Source: Euglena gracilis
Lineage: Eukaryota; Euglenida; Euglenophyceae; Euglenales
Length of the DNA stretch: 64,000 bases
Reading direction: 5' to 3'
Assembly (NCBI GenBank): GCA_039621445.1
Contig: CP154956.1
Span: 86,498,231 to 86,562,230 of the forward strand
Shown piece by piece: positions 23,600 to 34,654 of the stretch (position 1 is the stretch's first letter; each line of letters begins with the position of its first letter). The position numbers and the translations under genes were made by a program. Below the pieces are notes generated by a model that was given only the letters and a program-made list of their open reading frames with translations, had not been told where the DNA came from and searched no databases.

Positions 23600-24070
23600 C
23601 AATCTTGAGGGCGTCCACGGAGGATTTCAAACCATATATTTGCAGTTGGACTGTTGAAAAAATGGCCATAAATCGGGCCAGCCATGGGGTTACAGGGAAT
23701 CCGAAATACTGTTAGATGGAGCGTTCCAAGGGCTTTGTTTCTGGTCGACGAACATTTCCTTTGTTTTTGCTTCACATCCGATTTTCAATATTTTTGGAAA
23801 CATCGACATTTTTTGACACCCAAAAGCCCAAAATGGCCCCAAAAACCAGAGTTGGTCGAAAAATGGCTATAACTCGGGCTGCATGCACAGCTGGAAAATA
23901 GAAAAAGGTGGTTGGATAAGGCTTTCCAAAGGGCTTCATTTTTGGTCTGCGGATACTTTCTTTGCTTCATTTTTGAGATAATTCGAAGGGAAAAAAATGA
24001 CCAAAAACACCCCCCCCCCAAACGGCCAAAACACCCGAAATGGCTGTTTTGGCCACAAAAGCGATCCACA
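23600..24070. repeat. Degenerate tandem repeat, period about 210 bp
   Basis: Two diverged units read GAAAAAATGGCCATAAATCG / GAAAAATGGCTATAACTCGG, then GGGCTTTGTTTCTGGTCGACG / GGGCTTCATTTTTGGTCTGC, then CCTTTGTTTTTGCTTCA / TCTTTGCTTCA. Related blocks occur at 44.9-45.3 and 47.2-47.8 kb. Confidence 0.55.
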
Positions 24071-24366
24071 TAGGAGTACCCAAAATCTTGCCACAGAGAA
24101 ATGGCAAAGTCGAAAGTGGGGTCAGCTTTGCCTCTGAAAAGATAGACTATTGCCCGAGGCTATTGCCACGAGGCTATTGCCCCCCCCACAAAAATACAGG
24201 ACAGGTAATGAGCCTCTGTTTCATGCTCACAGTCAAGTAATGGTGATGGTATTGCAATTTTTGCCATTGGTTGTTCTCTTCCATTCTCAACCCCCCCCCT
24301 GCCCCCCCCATCCACCCATTTTGTGGCATCCAATGACCGGTCCGTGCTGAGCAGCGCGGGAGGCAC

Positions 24367-24490
24367 CGGGGTTGACGAGGCCGAACTGGGGCAACAGGTG
24401 TGCCGGGATATACGGCCGGTACAGCTTCAGCTTCGTCCCCACCTGGTGCAGCAGCGCCACCATCCCGTGCATGTTGTCCCCCCGGCCCGT
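24367..24490 (-). CDS. Exon, linker preceding cyclase homology domain
   Basis: The minus frame reads TGRGDNMHGMVALLHQVGTK, then LKLYRPYIPAHLLPQFGLVN. A helix ending in a 'LYRPyiP' segment is typical of the linker just ahead of cyclase or GAF domains in many protist membrane cyclases. Bounded by a CCAACAG acceptor and a GTGCCT donor. Same strand and right order relative to the 18-19.7 kb exons. Confidence 0.55.
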
Positions 24491-24559
24491 CTGTTGGCCA
24501 ATGTGTCTCCCGCCCCGCCGGCTGAAGGAGGAAATGGTCCCGGGGGCATGACCATAGAT

Positions 24560-24845
24560 TCACTAAGTGACCCCCCCCCCCCCCCCCCCGGGAGCACGTT
24601 TCCCTGGGCTCAAACCCACCCACCCACTTTTTCTTTTTCGAAAACCCACGCACCTACACCCCCCCCCCCCCGGGGCCACCCACCCAAAACCCAGCCAATA
24701 TTGGCCGAAAACGCTAAAAAAAAATTCCCGCCAGGACTTTGGCCGGGCAAAAGTTTGACTCATGGCGCACCCCCCCCCCCCCGGGGGGTGTCCAGAGGCC
24801 TCAACCCACTTACCCACTCTCGAAAACCCACTTCACAGGTGTTAA
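24560..24845. repeat. Inverted-repeat element with C-run cores
   Basis: The left end (ATTCACTAAGTGACC) and right end (near 24835-24850, GTTAAATGAAT) enclose repeated CGAAAACCCAC words and three long C-runs. An A-rich core carries TTCCCGCCAGG and GGCCGGGC words. No coding frame. Confidence 0.4.
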
Positions 24846-25287
24846 ATGAATCTATTGCCATGGCCCAACAGAAATAAACCACTTTGTGTGACCGATTCTC
24901 TGAGAAGGATGACTGATTCCCTGGCCGCGCTCTGGGTCATGGAAACTCCCATTCAGAATATGCTGCTTTGGGTGGGTGTGGGCCATTTCATCTCAAGGGC
25001 GCAATACATTTCCGGAACTTGATTTTATTTATTTATTCTGTTATTTATTCATTATATTTTATCTATTCTGTGATTTTATTTTCAAAAAATATTACATTGT
25101 ATGTGTGTGCCAGTTTTTGGTCTCATCCGAACCATGAGATAACAAAAAATATTGTCGAAGATAACAGCCAGATTGTCCAAGAAACGAAGATGGCAAAGGT
25201 CCTCAACAGAAAAACAAAAAAAAACCGTGGAATCAGACTACGCTTGTGCCAGCCGGACATGGACTGGCATCGGTCTGGGACCCAAAC

Positions 25288-25375
25288 GTGTCGAGGTCGA
25301 AGTCCACGATCATCTGCGCCAGCGCCTCCGCTGTGTCCACACTTTCCTGGAGCTGCCGGTAGTCCTGCAACTGCG
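25288..25375 (-). CDS. Exon, amphipathic helix before cyclase linker
   Basis: The minus frame reads QLQDYRQLQESVDTAEALAQ, then MIVDFDLDT. The helix ending in 'FDLD' is the sort of signalling helix found just after the last membrane segment of protist receptor cyclases. Acceptor CTGCAG, weak GTTTGG donor. The frame is clear because the other two minus frames are interrupted. Confidence 0.5.
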
Positions 25376-25812
25376 CTGCAGCATGCGAGGCAAAGATGGT
25401 GGCAGGGCGGCGCGCAAAACATCCCCCACTGGAGAGAAATCATGCCAAACATTTTGGAATTTGTGGATTGGAAAGACGGATACATACCCACTACAGACAC
25501 ATGCCAATGTAAATTGGCCACCGTAAGAATTTTCTAACCCCCCAGGGCTGGAAAAGGACGTTTGGCTGGACCCTTTAAACCCATCTGAGAAGTTGTCTAT
25601 TGTCTGAAAAATCATGTATCGGGAAATCCCTTCTTGCTTGTTGCAACCATGTGCAGTGAGCAAACACACTGGAATATTAACACCACACAGATTGCTATCG
25701 AGCCGCGTATAAATATGCACAAATCCCACAGGTTCCTTGGTAAAAGCATGCGATAACACAGAGGGGGAAACGAAGAACACCAAAAGGGGAGATTACAACA
25801 GAGTAGCTGCAC

Positions 25813-25908
25813 TTCCCTGCCCATGCGCCAGGGCCCAAGGGACCACCATGTTGACGACAGTGTAGGCCAACACGGCCTGGCGAGAGAGCACAGGAGCCGG
25901 CAGCAGAG
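25813..25908 (-). CDS. Exon, hydrophobic segment
   Basis: The minus frame reads ALLPAPVLSRQAVLAYTVVN, then MVVPWALAHGQGSAA. A hydrophobic stretch of 15-20 residues may be a membrane helix. Acceptors are possible at CACTCAG or CTCGCCAG. It lies directly upstream of the helix exon at 25.3 kb, as expected for the last membrane segment. Confidence 0.4.
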
Positions 25909-25924
25909 CTGAGTGGGCATTTTT

Positions 25925-26010
25925 TGAAATAATCATGCTATTTCAATAAATGTGCCACGACCTTGCCGAGGTCATGGTTCATTATTGAAATAACATGGTT
26001 ATGGTCATGT
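25925..26010. repeat. Imperfect inverted repeat
   Basis: GAAATAATCATGCTATTTCA is answered by TTATTGAAATAACATG around a CCTTGCCGAGG centre. Function unknown. Confidence 0.5.
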
Positions 26011-26454
26011 ATTGTGGGTCGTACTTGGGGGTTGGCTAAACCCATCTCTTATCCTGGGTCAAGGCATCGGATCGTGGGTGGGGAGTCGTGGTGAGCCAAA
26101 GCTCAAGTAATGGCCAAATGTAGACAAAATGTCTGGCCCCACCAGATGGCACAGTACAATTCGTGGCATATGCAATTCCATGGTGTCTTGTTGACACATG
26201 ACGTTGGAGACTTCGGCTCATGGTCTAATTTTTACGTGTGGATATCATTATTCTTTATTCTTTGACCATTCTGGAGAGGAAATCATCCTTGTGTTCACAA
26301 AAGATGAAAGATACTTCCTAATCTTAGGATTAACCCTTTCATGGGGATTGAAATCAGATTTCCCAAAAATATGCTTTTGGAAACAGAATTTCACGCGCCT
26401 CCGGCGTTCTGTGCCGACAGGGGGAGCTCGAATTTTTTTGGGGGGGATTCCAGG

Positions 26455-26690
26455 GCAGCCCTGTCTTGGGGGGTGATGGCCGAAAGGTCCACCAGGTCGG
26501 CAGCACAGGAGATGGCGATGAACGCTGCAACAGGGAAGGCCACCGCTAGCGGCCCACTCCGGGACGGCGCCAGGCTGCAGATGTACGAGGGCCCGCAGAG
26601 GGCGAACAGGAAGCTGGGCAGGCACATCGCTGACGTGGAATCGTTGTTCCGGGAAGTGAACGAGATTTCACTTCCGTCCTGCGGTTCCGC
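26455..26690 (-). CDS. Exon, membrane segments of cyclase-domain gene
   Basis: The minus frame reads SFTSRNNDSTSAMCLPSFLF, ALCGPSYICSLAPSRSGPLA and VAFPVAAFIAISCAADLVD. Two hydrophobic stretches separated by a short hydrophilic turn suggest two membrane passes. The 3' end of the exon merges with a G-run and is uncertain. Confidence 0.45.
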
Positions 26691-26719
26691 CTGACGCTCT
26701 GAAACTGAATCGGGCAGAA

Positions 26720-26945
26720 AGCTGTTCTGCAAGACCTGTGGAAAGCCCCATTGTATTTGTGCCAAGAAATTGCCAGCCAGCCAGCACAGACCGGGAGCAC
26801 AGGAGGTGGTAATGCCCTGAGGGAGGCGCTGGGGAGGAGCCAGAGGCTAATATCGGGAGAGCAGCCGAGGTGGAGGGCCAGCAAGGGGGCAAGCAAGGCC
26901 CAGTTGTCTCGGGAAGGGCCCTTTCTCCCATCCTGTGCGGGCAGT
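26720..26945 (-). CDS. Possible exon, hydrophobic
   Basis: The minus frame reads DISLWLLPSASLRALPPPVL, then PVCAGWLAISWHKYNGAF. An alternative frame using the CTCCCTCAG acceptor is equally open. It may encode another membrane segment of the same gene. Confidence 0.25.
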
Positions 26946-26970
26946 TGAATCACACACACACACACACACA
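26946..26970. repeat. Short (CA)n
   Basis: About eleven CA units. Confidence 0.9.
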
Positions 26971-27097
26971 TTGGCGTTTTCTGGCCCAACCCCCACCTCC
27001 CAGGGGGCTGGGAATACCCAAGGGACCATGGGGGAGGTCCAGCTGGCCAGCCCAGGAGGGAGAAAAGGATCTCAATTTTTTTGGGAAATGAGCCAAA

Positions 27098-27150
<53 letters not shown>

Positions 27151-27152
27151 CG
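27098..27152. repeat. (ATG)n trinucleotide array
   Basis: About 17 ATG/GAT units, ending in GACGAT. Confidence 0.97.
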
Positions 27153-27699
27153 ATCTTTTGTGCAATATCTGAAATATCACAATGATTCTTTGGGAAATAA
27201 TTTCATTTGGCAGGATTTGAGGGTTTTCCTGCTTGGTTTTGGGAACCAGCTGGCTGGGACTGTGGCATGCCCCTGGAAACCCCTCGGGGGTGCCAGCCAG
27301 TGTATAATCTCAACCGCTCAAGCTTTCATGCTTTGTGCGGGCATTTGGCTGAACCGACCGACCAATTATTCGGCGGACAGTGGGAGGTCAGAAATCCGGC
27401 TGGGAGCTGCTGGTAAGAAAAAAAGTGCTGCTGGCTGAACCCCCATAGGGGGGGGGTATCCTCCAGCTTAACAAACCTGAAACAAATGCTGATAGCAGCC
27501 CAATGTCTCAAGATCCCTTGGGTGAGGGCGGCGGAGTTAAAACACTGGAAATCGGAGCAGCAGAAGGCACAGCAGCGATGCCCACTGTTGGGGACTTTGA
27601 CTCCTGCCCCCTCCAAACCCCCTGGAGCCATACAAACTCCGTACAAAGAGGGGGTACAGGTGCCAGTCCAGTCCAGGTGCCTCTCCTGGACTGGACCCC

Positions 27700-27965
27700 C
27701 CCACATGCCAAAAGGGGGGTTCAACCGACCCAGAGCCTGGGAACCCAAAGAATTAAAAAAATTTTTCTTCCAGCACTTTGTCGAAATTTCTTTCTTTTTT
27801 GCCCAACAAGTTCTTGTTCGCTCAAAAAGTGCCCGAAATGACATTTTTTGCTGGCTGTTTTGGGGGGGATAAAAATTTTCTGCCTGGCGCTTTACACCGG
27901 GCCGAAATTGGTCACCTGGACCGCGCCACTGTTTAAGTGAGGGTGCCCCCCCCCCCCCGGGCTGT
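27700..27965. repeat. A/T-rich dispersed element with hairpin
   Basis: Non-coding. AAAAAAATTTTTCTTCCAGC opens an A/T-rich core that ends in CTGGCGCTTTACACCGGGCC and a C-run. Same architecture as the elements at 10.6 and 34.2 kb. Confidence 0.4.
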
Positions 27966-28728
27966 CCGACCCACCTCCCACCTGCCTTTATATCGCACCC
28001 TGAAAATACTCAAACCTCCCCCACCTGTTGCTGTATCGAACCCTGGGCAGGTTTGTTGAATCGCAATTCACAAAAAATTGGACGACTTTCAGGACAGAAG
28101 CCGCAGACAAAAAGGGGACTCGGCGATCGCAGCTGTCTGCCCGCTGAAGCTCCAATGGGTGCCCATGGCGAAGACAAACAACCCGCAATCATGAGGCTGT
28201 CCCCTGGTGCCGGACAAAAGAAGCCAGAAAAAAATTCAGTACAAGGAATGGCGGACTGCAACCCAATCTGACGATTTCAGACAAAGCGGCGGATTTCAGA
28301 CAGGGTCGACCAGAAAATGACCGGAAGCGGCTGCCCTCGCCTATGATGAAAAAAACGTTGGAGTGGTCAAAATCCATGAATGTTGAGCCCTATCTCCTGC
28401 CACCAACTTTGATCTCCGCTGGGCGGCTCTCCGCCGCTTGGAAAAAAAGGCTCTTTTTCAAAGCTTACGCTTACAGAACATAGGGATTGAAACTTCATTG
28501 TAATTGAAACATTGTGACGTTTTTTGAAAACCCAGATCCCGGATGATCCCGAGATCCCCAGATCCCGGACAACTGACAGAAAGACGAAACAACACACGAA
28601 GCCAATGTGAGACGTCCACCGGATTTTGATGAACATTTCTCAACGCAAATCATTTCTGTAAACTGACGTGTAAATTCCACCGTGGCAGCGCCATGAACAA
28701 CATATAACATACAACGGGCCATACTGAC

Positions 28729-28810
28729 GTCCTGGGTCCGTAACAAGAATAACAGGCCGAGCAAGCTCAGGAACACGGCCAGAAATGGAAAAATGGTGCC
28801 AAGGATGCTC
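28729..28810 (-). CDS. Exon, transmembrane helix
   Basis: The minus frame reads SILGTIFPFLAVFLSLLGLL, then FLLRTQD, a textbook membrane helix closed by a basic residue. Bounded by GCAACAG (acceptor) and GTCAGT (donor), giving an 82-bp exon. It lies within the run of hydrophobic minus-strand exons and immediately next to a large (CATA)n array. Confidence 0.5.
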
Positions 28811-28837
28811 CTGTTGCATTGCGTGTGTGTGTGTGTA

Positions 28838-28917
28838 TACATACATACATACATACATACATACATACATACATACATACATACATACATACATACATAC
28901 ATACATACATACATACA

Positions 28918-28949
<32 letters not shown>

Positions 28950-29094
28950 CATACATACATACATACATACATACATACATACATACATACATACATACAT
29001 ACATACATACATACATACATACATACATACATACATACATACATACATACATACATACATACATACATACATACATACATACATACATACATAA
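28838..29094. repeat. (CATA)n tetranucleotide array
   Basis: More than 60 nearly perfect CATA units with one interruption near 28945. The minus strand reads as TATG. Confidence 0.98.
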
Positions 29095-29219
29095 TCCACT
29101 GTATACATGTATATGTGTGATATAAATACCATATATGTGTGTATATTTGTGCATGAATGAATATATATATATATACAGCAAATGTCAAGTTTAATACATC
29201 CCCTGGGGGTACTAAACTT

Positions 29220-29420
29220 GACACCGGCCGCAGGGTACACACCCCGGGGTTAGTGAAGGGCACAGGGTTAGGGTTAGGACTGGCTGGCTGGGGGTCTGGC
29301 CTGCATGCGTGACGTGCATGTTCTCTGGCCCAGGCGGGGCGATTTCCAAAGGTGGCAGATGCGTAGGGGGAAAGAAAAATGGAGTCCGCCGACAGGTCGG
29401 CCCCCACAAGGGACCAGCCC
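29220..29420. repeat. Dispersed repeat shared with 44.06-44.16 kb
   Basis: A CTTGG/CTGGGCCxxGC...GCGATTTCCAAAGGTGG...GCAG segment occurs here and, diverged, at about 44080-44150 (GCGCAATTCCCAAAGGTGGG). A GGGTTAGGGTTAGG telomere-like word lies at 29263-29277. Confidence 0.4.
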
Positions 29421-29984
29421 TCTCTTTGACTTTGGGATGACTCTGAAAGGGCAGCTGTGAAGATTCGCACTGCGGTCAGGCCGGCGGTTATGAGGCGCAG
29501 GCAGGAGGATTGGGAGGGGAGTGCGGCCGACCCCCCAGCCGGCCGGTCCTAATCCTATACCCCGTGGCCAACTCGGTGTCAAGTTTAGTACCCCCGGGGG
29601 GGAACTGAACAATTGCCATTTTTATAACACATGTCACATATATGTGTACAAATACAGTTCGGTACAAAAATCTTTGCGACACACTGGTGCAAAAGTCTTT
29701 GCGAGAACCCCAAATTTTTTTGCCCAATAGAAGCCAATGCAACTCCGACTGCGTGTGCAATCATAGTCCCGGACATATGCCAAAACGGAAGCCTGTAAAA
29801 TATGCGAAATACCCATCAAAAAAGGTCTCCACTCGTTTTCCTTGATTCCCCCTCCTTCCTGAGTTGTAAGCCCCCAAAAGTGCTCAAAAAATCCGAAAAG
29901 TGGGACCCGGGATGAACTATACGGATCCCCCCCTGGATGAACTACATGCCCCCCCCTTGGAGGGGCATACAGTTCATCCGTGCC

Positions 29985-30135
29985 ATACATGCATGCATGC
30001 GTCCATCCTTCCATCCAACCATCCATCCATCCATCCATCCATACACACATACATACATGCACACATGCATGCATGCACGCATATGTGCAACATATGCATT
30101 CATACACACATTCGTCCATCCAAATATACGTACAC
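29985..30135. repeat. CATG/CATC-rich repeat cluster
   Basis: CATGCATGCATG and (CATC)n units with CATACA variants. Confidence 0.9.
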
Positions 30136-30199
30136 AGGTACCCACATCCAAAACATGGCAATCGGGAAATCCTGGTGGAGAACCACAAACTGGCCTCAC

Positions 30200-30330
30200 T
30201 GGCAGCGACCACCCTTGGACAGATGGCCACAAGGCTCCCTGGCAGATGTAGGACACTCCCCAGCCAGAACCGCCCAAGACGGTGACAACGCAGGCGATCA
30301 ACACGGTCCGCTTGGCCTCCTGGTCCATGG
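30200..30330 (-). CDS. Exon, membrane segment
   Basis: The minus frame reads MDQEAKRTVLIACVVTVLGG, then SGWGVSYICQGALWPSVQGW. One hydrophobic helix follows a short charged lead. The 3' border is a good GTGAGG donor. An in-frame stop lies a few codons upstream of the Met, so this is either the first coding exon or follows an acceptor such as GGGGACAG. Probably part of the same membrane protein. Confidence 0.45.
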
Positions 30331-30539
30331 GGCTGTCCCCGGCAGGCCATTACATCCGCACTTTTCTGGGAATCAATCTGCAGGTTGGAAAATCCTGGAT
30401 GGCTGAAAAAAAAAAGCTGCCAAAGGGATAAATCATTGGAGTAAACACTGTCACCGAAACCATGCTGTTGGCAAGGCATTTGTGTGTGTAAGTGCTTGTG
30501 TAAGTGTGTGAGTACATGTGTGTGTGTGCGCGCACACAC

Positions 30540-30660
30540 ACATAATACATGCATACATGCATGCATGCATGCATGTATGTATGCATGCATGTGTGTATGT
30601 GTGTATATGTTTTATGTGTGTGTTTGTCTGTTTATGCATATGTCAGCCAAAATATATGTA
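30540..30660. repeat. CATG/GTGT low-complexity cluster
   Basis: CATGCATG runs, then TGTGTATG variants leading into the large TATG array. Confidence 0.85.
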
Positions 30661-30662
30661 AA

Positions 30663-30665
<3 letters not shown>

Positions 30666-30698
<33 letters not shown>

Positions 30699-30966
30699 TG
30701 TATGTATGTATGTATGTATGTATGTATGTATGTATGTATGTATGTATGTATGTATGTATGTATGTATGTATGTATGTATGTATGTATGTATGTATGTATG
30801 TATGTATGTATGTATGTAGGTATGTATGTATGGTATGTATGTATGTATGTATGTATGTATGTATGTATGTATGTATGTATGTATGTATGTATGTATGTAT
30901 GTATGTATGTATGTATGTATGTATGTATGTATGTATGTATGTATGTATGTATGTATGTATGTATAT
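30666..30966. repeat. (TATG)n tetranucleotide array
   Basis: About 75 TATG units with interruptions at about 30818 and 30830. It is the complement class of the (CATA)n array 1.8 kb to the left, so the two arrays form an inverted pair around the exon at 30.2-30.3 kb. Confidence 0.98.
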
Positions 30967-31104
30967 GTGGATGCACATCTGTTTGGAAATGTGCATCATG
31001 CGGGTACTGTGTGTACAATTTTCGGCAGAAACATGTCGTCGAGACCTGGTTTCCAAAAAAACTGCAATTTTCTGAAATTCACAGGAAAGAAAATGTCTGC
31101 CACA

Positions 31105-31231
31105 AACACCACCCTCATGAGGGAACTTCTGAAACGGCCTTGTCTCCAGGCTGGGTCAAGCAGGAATGTACAAAGCCGGCCAGCCACCCCCAGGGTAGTG
31201 AGCATCTGGGGGGCCACATACAGATGCTCAT
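31105..31231 (-). CDS. Exon, membrane protein segment
   Basis: The minus frame reads EHLYVAPQMLTTLGVAGRLC, then TFLLDPAWRQGRFRSSLMRV. It is preceded by an excellent polypyrimidine tract and acceptor (CCCTCCTCTCAG). One hydrophobic helix, then a basic loop, which suggests a membrane pass with a cytoplasmic loop. Donor unclear. Confidence 0.5.
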
Positions 31232-32554
31232 CTGAGAGGAGGGTGCACACAGGAAAAGAAAGCACCTGAGACACGTTTTACATTCTCTGTCAGCCCTCGT
31301 TTTGAAGGTCCCCCCCACCAAACTTGGTCAATGCCAACAGGCAAGGACCTCAGACCCCCAATAACCCATTTAATGGATCAATTGGGGGGGGGGGGGGCTC
31401 GAGGACTCCTGCTCATAATTTTGATAAAGTTTTGAGGAATGTTCGATTTGTCAGGAATTTATTTGTGCCGAAGATAATTAAATATTTGAAAATGACATGT
31501 TTGTGCGTATCCTGGGCTTTTTTTTTACAGGCTTTGTCCATTTGGGGGGGCAAAAAAAGGGGTGAGGGCATTTGTGTGACAGTGATGATGATGCCACCTA
31601 CACCCCTGCCGGGGAGCCCTCTGGCAACTGGCAAGTGGAGGCAGATGCAGTCTCCTTCAGGAGTGGTGTTTTTTCTTTCTGAGAGAACTCGTTTCCACTT
31701 TGAACGAACTTGGGGAACTGTGTGGGTTCTCAACGTGGCAACATGCCAAATGCAAGGCTCAGATGCGACGCGCTGTTGGCACAAGGGGGTGGGGGTGGGG
31801 GTGGGGGCATTATGGCACGGCATGTCAGTAACAAGAACACAAAACACGGCTGGTAGAAATAAGCGCTCTTCCAAAGTAAGCGATGGAAGCAACTCGTTCC
31901 AAACACACAATGGAAACCGGAAGTTTCAATAAATGAAACAAATTCTTCTCTGGAACAACGTGCTGGCCAATTTAGAACACAACCCACGGACACAATCAGG
32001 TGGTGGATTTCTTGCTCAAGGTGTGGTGCATTGCTTGTTTCAGGTGTGGTGCTGAACTGAACAGGAATCCTGGAAACCTCTATTGATGGTGGTGGGGGGT
32101 CTGGCCCCCCTCCTTCCCTTTTTGGACCAATTTGATGCGAAAATTACCCTTCGGTGCCTGAACATTTCTTCCTTCTATCCCTGGCCCCTCCCAATTCCCC
32201 AGTGTAGAACTGGGTGGTTTTGTGTTTGGGTGGGGGTTATTAAAAAAATGACAAGCCACTCCTTTTCTATTCTCCAATTTTCTAACAAAACATTTTTTTC
32301 TACCAAACAGTCAGATAAAAGGCTTGAAAACCCCCATGTCCAGCGACCGGTAACCTCTGTCCTCCGACCAGGGGGGTGGTCATTGGACATAGGGTTGTGA
32401 CCAAAAAGGTGTCCTGCGCCGGGGGGGGGGGGTCGTTTGACATGGGGGGGGTAATGAATCTACTGGCACCTACCTCAAATCAGCGCAGCACTGAACTGCT
32501 GTTGACATCTCTCCAAGGGTGAAGCAAATGATCAACAGAGAAGGGCTTGGCGGT

Positions 32555-32675
32555 CACCGAGTGTGAAGTGCAAAAGGAATGCCCAAGCAACACGAGAAAG
32601 CTAGCGGCAGGCCAAGGTTGCAGACATGAAGACAGGCAGACTCAGCCAAAGGGTCACATATGCCATGCGGCTGGG
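32555..32675 (-). CDS. Possible exon, hydrophobic
   Basis: After a TTTACCCAG acceptor the minus frame reads PHGICDPLAESACLHVCNLG, then LPLAFSCCLGIPFALHT. Probably a membrane segment near the N terminus of the membrane cyclase-like gene. A second frame (MAYVTLWLSLPVFMSATLAC) is also hydrophobic, so the frame is unsettled. Confidence 0.3.
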
Positions 32676-33013
32676 TAAATGCTCGTGATCGACAATGTGA
32701 AAACTGAATTTTTTGGGAGAGCGTGGCCACCAAACAAAGAAGGGAAACCATATGCATTTAAAAGGAAACCGAAAAATTCTGGAATGAAAATTATGAAAAG
32801 ATGTATGCAAAAATGTGCATTGGAAACCTGGAAATAAAGGAACGAACGGAAGACATCAAAAGATACATGGAAAGACGTCAACATGATCAAAGGTATCGAA
32901 GGTACTTAAATCGCCAGCAGAGAAACCATTGGCAGAGCAAAGTGGACGAGAGAAATCAGGATTTGCTGGCCTCTCCATCGGCATCTGCAGTTCACAGGAG
33001 GTGACATAATCTT

Positions 33014-33140
33014 TCATGGGTTCGGTTCGGACTGGTGCCCCATCAGCTTCAGGGCAGCTTTCAATCGGTTTCCGAGGGCTGTGCGTGCAGCGTGCGTCTT
33101 GTAGTCCACCACCTTACCACCGTCAATGTATGGGGGAAGC
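33014..33140 (-). CDS. Terminal exon with stop, possible oxygenase-like gene
   Basis: The minus frame reads LPPYIDGGKVVDYKTHAART, then ALGNRLKAALKLMGHQSEPN P and a stop (33014-33016). A CAAGCAG acceptor precedes it. Clean, basic amphipathic C-terminal tail. It is taken as the end of the gene with exons at 34.7 and 35.1 kb, on the basis of order and strand only. Confidence 0.5.
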
Positions 33141-33599
33141 CTGCTTGCCGTTTTCCCTTCTAACGCTTTGTGCCAAATTCTTACAATTGTGTTTTTTGCT
33201 CGACTTGGGGGAGGGACTTTCAGACTTTGGTCACACCACTATTTCAACTTCAGGATCATCACCTGGGGGAAGGGGGAGGCTCGGCACCAATCTGAATTTG
33301 CAAGGCTCTTCATCGAGATTTTGTTATTCTTGTTTTTTGCTCATTCTGCGTTCTTCTTGTTCGTCTTAGCCTTTGGTGCAAGGGCTGTCGCACACACACA
33401 TTGCTTATGAAGGTTTTCAGGCCTTTAATGTGTTTTTCTCATTTTAGAGTTCGGAGTTTGCAGAACACAAAATACCAGACATAAAAGGTGCACAAAGACA
33501 ATTTGAGTTTTTTTCTTTAAATACCAAAGCCCCTCCCACACAGCCACCATTTATCGAACCCTGGTTCATTTCTGGTTGTTAATAGCAGGTACATCGGAA

Positions 33600-33905
33600 T
33601 CAAATATACTTGATGCACTTGTGACGTCCCGTTGCACTTGTAACCTTCAGAAGCCACCCATAACTAATGCCTTCCCATTGCACACAAAACTTGAGCAGGC
33701 TTTGTGGGACGAAACTTCCGGGGCAGCGCCGGTAGAAGACCACCAAAACCCACCGCTCACCACTGGTAATTGGGGTGGGCAATCTGCGCTGGAAGGTAGT
33801 CCGGCCTCTGGAAACAACTGTTTGAAAACAACGTCGAAAATCCAAATATTGGGGGTGGGCATCTCCCAATGGTTCCATCCATTCAAACAAAGATCCAGGA
33901 AGTTC
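33600..33905 (-). CDS. Possible exon, uncertain frame
   Basis: Minus frames of 96 and 165 residues overlap here (for example FENFLDLCLNGWNHWEMPTP). The location between exons of the same putative gene makes an exon plausible, but I see no domain. Confidence 0.2.
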   Translation of the reverse strand, partial: ELPGSLFEWMEPLGDAHPQYLDFRRCFQTVVSRGRTTFQRRLPTPITSGERWVLVVFYRRCPGSFVPQSLLKFCVQWEGISYGWLLKVTSATGRHKCIKYI

Positions 33906-34079
33906 TCAAATGCGACTGAGACTTGCAGCCGTTTCAGGAGGGGGGGGGGGGCGGCAGAACTTTGGGGGCTTTTTTGATGAGCGACACAAATCTGAAACGC
34001 GTCATACACCAGTTGCACACAACACCCCCCCCCCCGAAGGGGAGGCTGCATGTCGACTGTATCTGGGCTGGGCTGGGCC

Positions 34080-34345
34080 AAAAATGACTTGCAAAACACA
34101 GCTATAAAAAAAAGAGCATCTGCCAACCCCACCCCAAAAAACACTCAAAAAAAACAGGCCCAAAACACCATTTTTGGCCATTTTGAACACTTTTAAAAAA
34201 ATTTCAGCACTTCGCACCGAAAATATTTTGGCTGGACAAAAAAAGGGGCTGGCTGGGATGACAGCACTCCCCCCCCCCGGGAGGTGTTGCTGCAACTGGG
34301 CTGGGCCAAAACCGGGGCTGGCTGCGGCATCCCCCCAAGGGGGGG
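34080..34345. repeat. A/T-rich dispersed element with G/C ends
   Basis: A GGGCTGGGCCAAAA word occurs at both 34067 and 34300. The core is A-rich with TTTCAGCACTTCGCACCGAAA near 34200. C-run/G-run blocks lie at both ends. No coding. Confidence 0.45.
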
Positions 34346-34654
34346 TTTGCAAAAAATGAAAGAAATGTATTGCGGAAAGCGGAGGGGGGGGGCTTCTATT
34401 TGAGAGTCCCTGTTTGTGTGCAAAGGGGAAAACCTTTGGTGCTTCACAGGGCAGCCCTTAATAACAAAAAAAAATCCCTTCCGGCCACATTCAATGAAAA
34501 ATCTACAAAAAATGGCAGAAAAATCGGCGAAGTTTGAAAAAAAAACAAGTCTTGATTTGATTTTTGGCGGAAAACAAGGGAACAGACTCTTATTGGGGGG
34601 GTTGTTATTGGGGGGGACTTGGGGGTTTTGTATTTCTGTTTTTCCCCCCTCAAG

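Noticed and set aside
28495-29470. 228- and 276-residue minus frames over the (CATA)n array
   Set aside because: Repeat artefact. Only the short hydrophobic exon at 28.73-28.81 kb, in a different frame context with splice sites, is retained.
30549-31269. Long frames encoding Cys-Met-Tyr-Val or Ile-His-Thr-Tyr repeats
   Set aside because: They are translations of the (TATG)n array and its complement. A tetranucleotide array without stops is open in all frames.
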